Shown in pieces: positions 61,271-64,000 of a DNA stretch of 64,000 bases. The translations under genes and the position numbers were made by a program. Source of the DNA: Paraphoma chrysanthemicola (Eukaryota; Ascomycota; Dothideomycetes; Pleosporales; Phaeosphaeriaceae); the NCBI GenBank assembly GCA_020744225.1, contig JAGMWG010000021.1:837364-901363 (forward strand), given 5' to 3'. Positions within the stretch are counted from its first letter, which is position 1. Every line of letters starts with the position of its first letter. The notes beneath the pieces are model-generated. The model saw only the letters and a program-made list of their open reading frames with translations, was not told the DNA's origin and did no database searches.

Positions 61271-64000
61271 ATTATTATTGCAAAGGTAGGGTAGATTTAG
61301 ATCATATTAGTAGATTAATTCTAAATTTAGACATATTTATCGCGCTAGTAAGCTACACTACTAATAGAATTTGCAGTAACCTAACTTACGTAGTAGAGAG
61401 TAGGTTAAGAGCGTGTTGTAGGTTAGGATTATGTTAATAAGAAGATTAACAGGTATAACTAAGAGTTAACGTATACAACTAACGTAAGCACTAAGTAGAA
61501 AATAGCTAGCTACTATAATTTAGAGAAGAAGAGATACAAACGTAGTAACAATAAAAGATAAGTAGTAGAGATAAGAGATACAGCGTATTAGTATAGCTAA
61601 AGCAAGCATTATATGTTAATATTTCTACTATATACTAGAGTATTAAGTAGCTATATACAAAGAGTGCTAGTATGTAGTATAGCTAGATTAGATTAAGAGC
61701 TATTTGTAGAAGCAGTATATAATTAAACGTAAAGAAGCTAATAAAGTAGAATTAGAAGTACGTAGTTAGGTAAGCATTATATAATACTTAAGTAAGTTTG
61801 TAGCGCTTAGCTAGATTATAGAGCTCTATCTCTAATTACTTATATATATAGATAGGTTATTATACTAATTAAATCTAGGTTAGTGTTAGTAAGTATTATA
61901 GAGTACTAAGAGTATAAAGAAGTATTAGTATATTAACTATTATAGATAGTTAGTAGAAAAGAAGTGTAGGTAACTAAGTTAAATTAAGATAAAGAAGTTG
62001 TAGGCGTAGATAGAATAAGAGTATACGTAAGTATATTACTAGTAATTATTTAGTAGCTGCTATAGTTTATAGTATTTCTAAGTGCATGTACTTAGTAAAG
62101 GTTTAGTAAGTAGTCTAGAGCCTATTCTTATTAATAGTAATACTATATAAGCGTAAGTAAGTAAGCAGATAGCTAAGGTATAAGAGAGTATTAAAAAGTA
62201 AGCGTAAAACACTATCTAGAATAGTAAGAGAAATAAGGTAAACTTGTAGTTAGAGTAGACGCAGTAGTTACTATATTTAGTAGGTATAAAGAGACCTAAT
62301 TTATTAGTATACGTTAAAGAGCCTATTACTAAACCTAATCTAAGAAAGAAAGAGAAGGCTAAGCCTGTTAAAGAAGCAATTTAGGTAGCTATAGAGAAGT
62401 TAACATAATTTAGCTAGACGTCTATTATTAACTAGATTAGCGTATTTATATAGTTAGAGGTAATTTAAATAGAGAAGTACTAAACGCAGTTCTAGCTGTT
62501 GCAGCTATATATAGATAAAGACGCTGTTATTAAGTATACGCAGCTGTAGTAGTAAATATTAATATTTTTTATACGTACGCAAAAGAAGTATACGTAGAAG
62601 AGCCTAGTATATTAGTTTATATAGTAGTAGTAAGAGATATAGAAGGCGTTAATTAAACAGGCTAAGTAAAGCGTAGAGAGAGAGAAAGAGAAGAAAGAGA
62701 ACTAAGAAGAAACGCTAGATAAGAAGATAAGAGAAATAGATAAGAAAATAATAGATAAGATAGATAAGACTATAGATATAAGAGAGAAAGTAGAAGAAGA
62801 AGAGCATAATTAGACTAAAAGCTCTAAGCTAATTAAGCCTAAGAAGTTATTAAGAATCTAGAAGATATATTTAGAGTTTTATATTACGTTATTAAACTAG
62901 TTTATTACTTGTAAAGAGTATAATAGCCTATTAGTGTATATATTAGTAGTATTAGGTGTTAAAGAGAATAGATAGAAAGGCTCTAAGTAGTATCTACTAA
63001 TATTATTAGTAGTTATTAAAGTTATCTAATTTATAGTAGTACAGCAGGCGTTAGAGTTATCTAAGCTATTAGATAAGAACGCGTTAAATAAGAATAAGTT
63101 TAATAATAGTATGTACAAGAGTAATAGTAGCTATCTATAATAATACTAGCTAAAAGAGTATTTATAGTTTATAAAGAAGATAATAGATAAGTTTATAGTA
63201 TAAGGCAGCTATAAGCTAATATAGTAGATATTAGATTTGTAGACTAATATATATTCTACGAAGAAGGTAACTTCTCTTCTTTGCTTTTGCTAATAAAATT
63301 TTAGCGCCTATATAGATACTAAGGTTCTCTTCTTTACTTTTTTAAAGTGTAATCCTTTACTATTTCTATGCCTTAAAATTAATGTAGTTTTTGTATAGCT
63401 TATAGTAAGTAATTTTTAAATCTGTCTATAATTTATAGTATAAGTAAGCCTAGTAAGCGTAAGATATATAGTAGAGAAGTTTATATATAGAGGTTATAGA
63501 GGCCTATACGCAGTATTAAGCGAACACTAAAACATAGATATAGGTACTAGTTCTTACTATATAATATTATAGTATAGTAGTAATAGTAATATTATAAGTA
63601 AGTACAAATCTATATAGCTAAATACACTACACTATAGAATAAAATAGCTCTATTAGAGTTAATTAATAGGGCTGTAGTATAAGCGTACAGCTCTCTAGTA
63701 ATGCTTAAGACTATACTGCTCTTATGCTGTTACTATCTCTACTGTTTTTACTATTCTAAACCTTCTTAATCTTATAGATTGTTGCAGGCTTAGCTTTAAT
63801 ACTAAGAGGTATCTTCTTACTAATAGCTCTGCTAGTAATTCTCTTAGGCCTAAGCTAGCTATCTAGAGTCTAGGCTGTCTTAATAATATCTAGATTTACC
63901 TTCTTTATAAGATCTAGCTATATATAAAGCTCTAGAACGCGTAAAGTATACTTTAGCTACGTATTAGAGATAATACTGTGTAGTACTAGATAAAAGCTGC
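61271..64000. repeat. RIP-saturated AT-rich repeat block
   Basis: From the LTR edge to the window end the sequence is TA-rich, poor in CA and TG, and dense in TAA/TAG, the pattern of C-to-T mutation at CpA on both strands. No ORF of use remains. It contains one decayed coding frame (listed separately). The same kind of sequence lies just left of the 5' LTR (about 53,990-54,066), so the retrotransposon sits inside one mutated block. Confidence 0.85.
62680..63290 (+). pseudogene. RIP-inactivated relic resembling a fungal DUF3505 / telomere-linked-helicase-type repeat protein
   Basis: One plus-strand frame runs about 200 codons with no insertion or deletion and is interrupted by roughly 20 stops that are all TAA or TAG, never TGA, as C-to-T change of Gln codons (and G-to-A change of Trp) would produce. 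The first part encodes a Lys/Glu-rich stretch. Later segments around TCKEYNSLL, VVLGVKENR, VVQQALEL and DKFIV.GS...ILDL recall the conserved core of a repetitive fungal protein family carrying DUF3505, in some genomes fused to telomere-linked RecQ helicases. The match is from memory only. Confidence 0.4.

Noticed and set aside
61271..64000. Possible CRISPR-like or satellite repeats in the AT-rich end
   Set aside because: Repeated short words (TAGTA, TATAG, AAGAAG) come from biased composition; no regular unit or spacing.

Overview
The window reads as nuclear chromosomal DNA of a filamentous ascomycete (Pezizomycotina, most likely a dothideomycete). Genes lie on both strands about 1-3 kb apart and carry short GT-AG introns (about 45-75 nt). 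Typical fungal families are present (WSC sensor, But2-domain secreted protein, Atg33, ferric reductase, P450). AT-rich stretches have the signature of repeat-induced point mutation (RIP). No rRNA, confident tRNA or CRISPR was seen.

Positions 1-49,600 are a conserved, gene-rich arm: ISY1 (3' end), NIP7 and NOC3 (divergent pair, both for 60S assembly), a six-exon gene for a 1,405-aa protein I do not recognise, a disordered protein gene, an alpha/beta hydrolase, a low-complexity protein, CCT8, mitochondrial ribosomal protein mL46, an MDR oxidoreductase with an 18-nt microexon, an F-box-like ORF interrupted by TGA, a But2-type secreted protein, a RING protein, an F-box-like protein, a ferric reductase, MTG1, a secreted Ser/Thr-rich protein, the Arf-GAP GCS1, a WSC sensor, a peroxisomal SPS19-type reductase divergent from ATG33, a SLIP-GC-like dynamin-family GTPase and twinfilin.

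Positions 49,600-54,071 are a decaying accessory zone: a frameshifted MFS-transporter pseudogene, a RIP-degraded block with a tRNA-like relic, an intact cytochrome P450, and a short tandem repeat.

Positions 54,072-61,265 hold a complete Ty3/gypsy chromovirus retrotransposon. It has 502-bp LTRs that look identical, a 5-bp target duplication (GGTAG), gag, a canonical T_TTT_TTA -1 frameshift site, pol with protease, reverse transcriptase, RNase H, integrase and chromodomain, and a polypurine tract. It also carries an extra antisense gene between pol and the 3' LTR. That gene predicts a 200-aa protein with a perfect Zn2Cys6 cysteine spacing plus a long coiled coil, and it has its own TATA-like element. 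Gag additionally has three C-x4-C-x2-H motifs near its C terminus. The antisense gene and the Gag motifs are the most unusual things in the window.

Positions 61,266-64,000 are RIP-saturated AT-rich DNA. One long frame, broken only by TAA/TAG, resembles a fungal repeat family (DUF3505 / telomere-linked-helicase type). The unmutated retrotransposon sits inside DNA that has been heavily mutated, so it inserted after that mutation took place.
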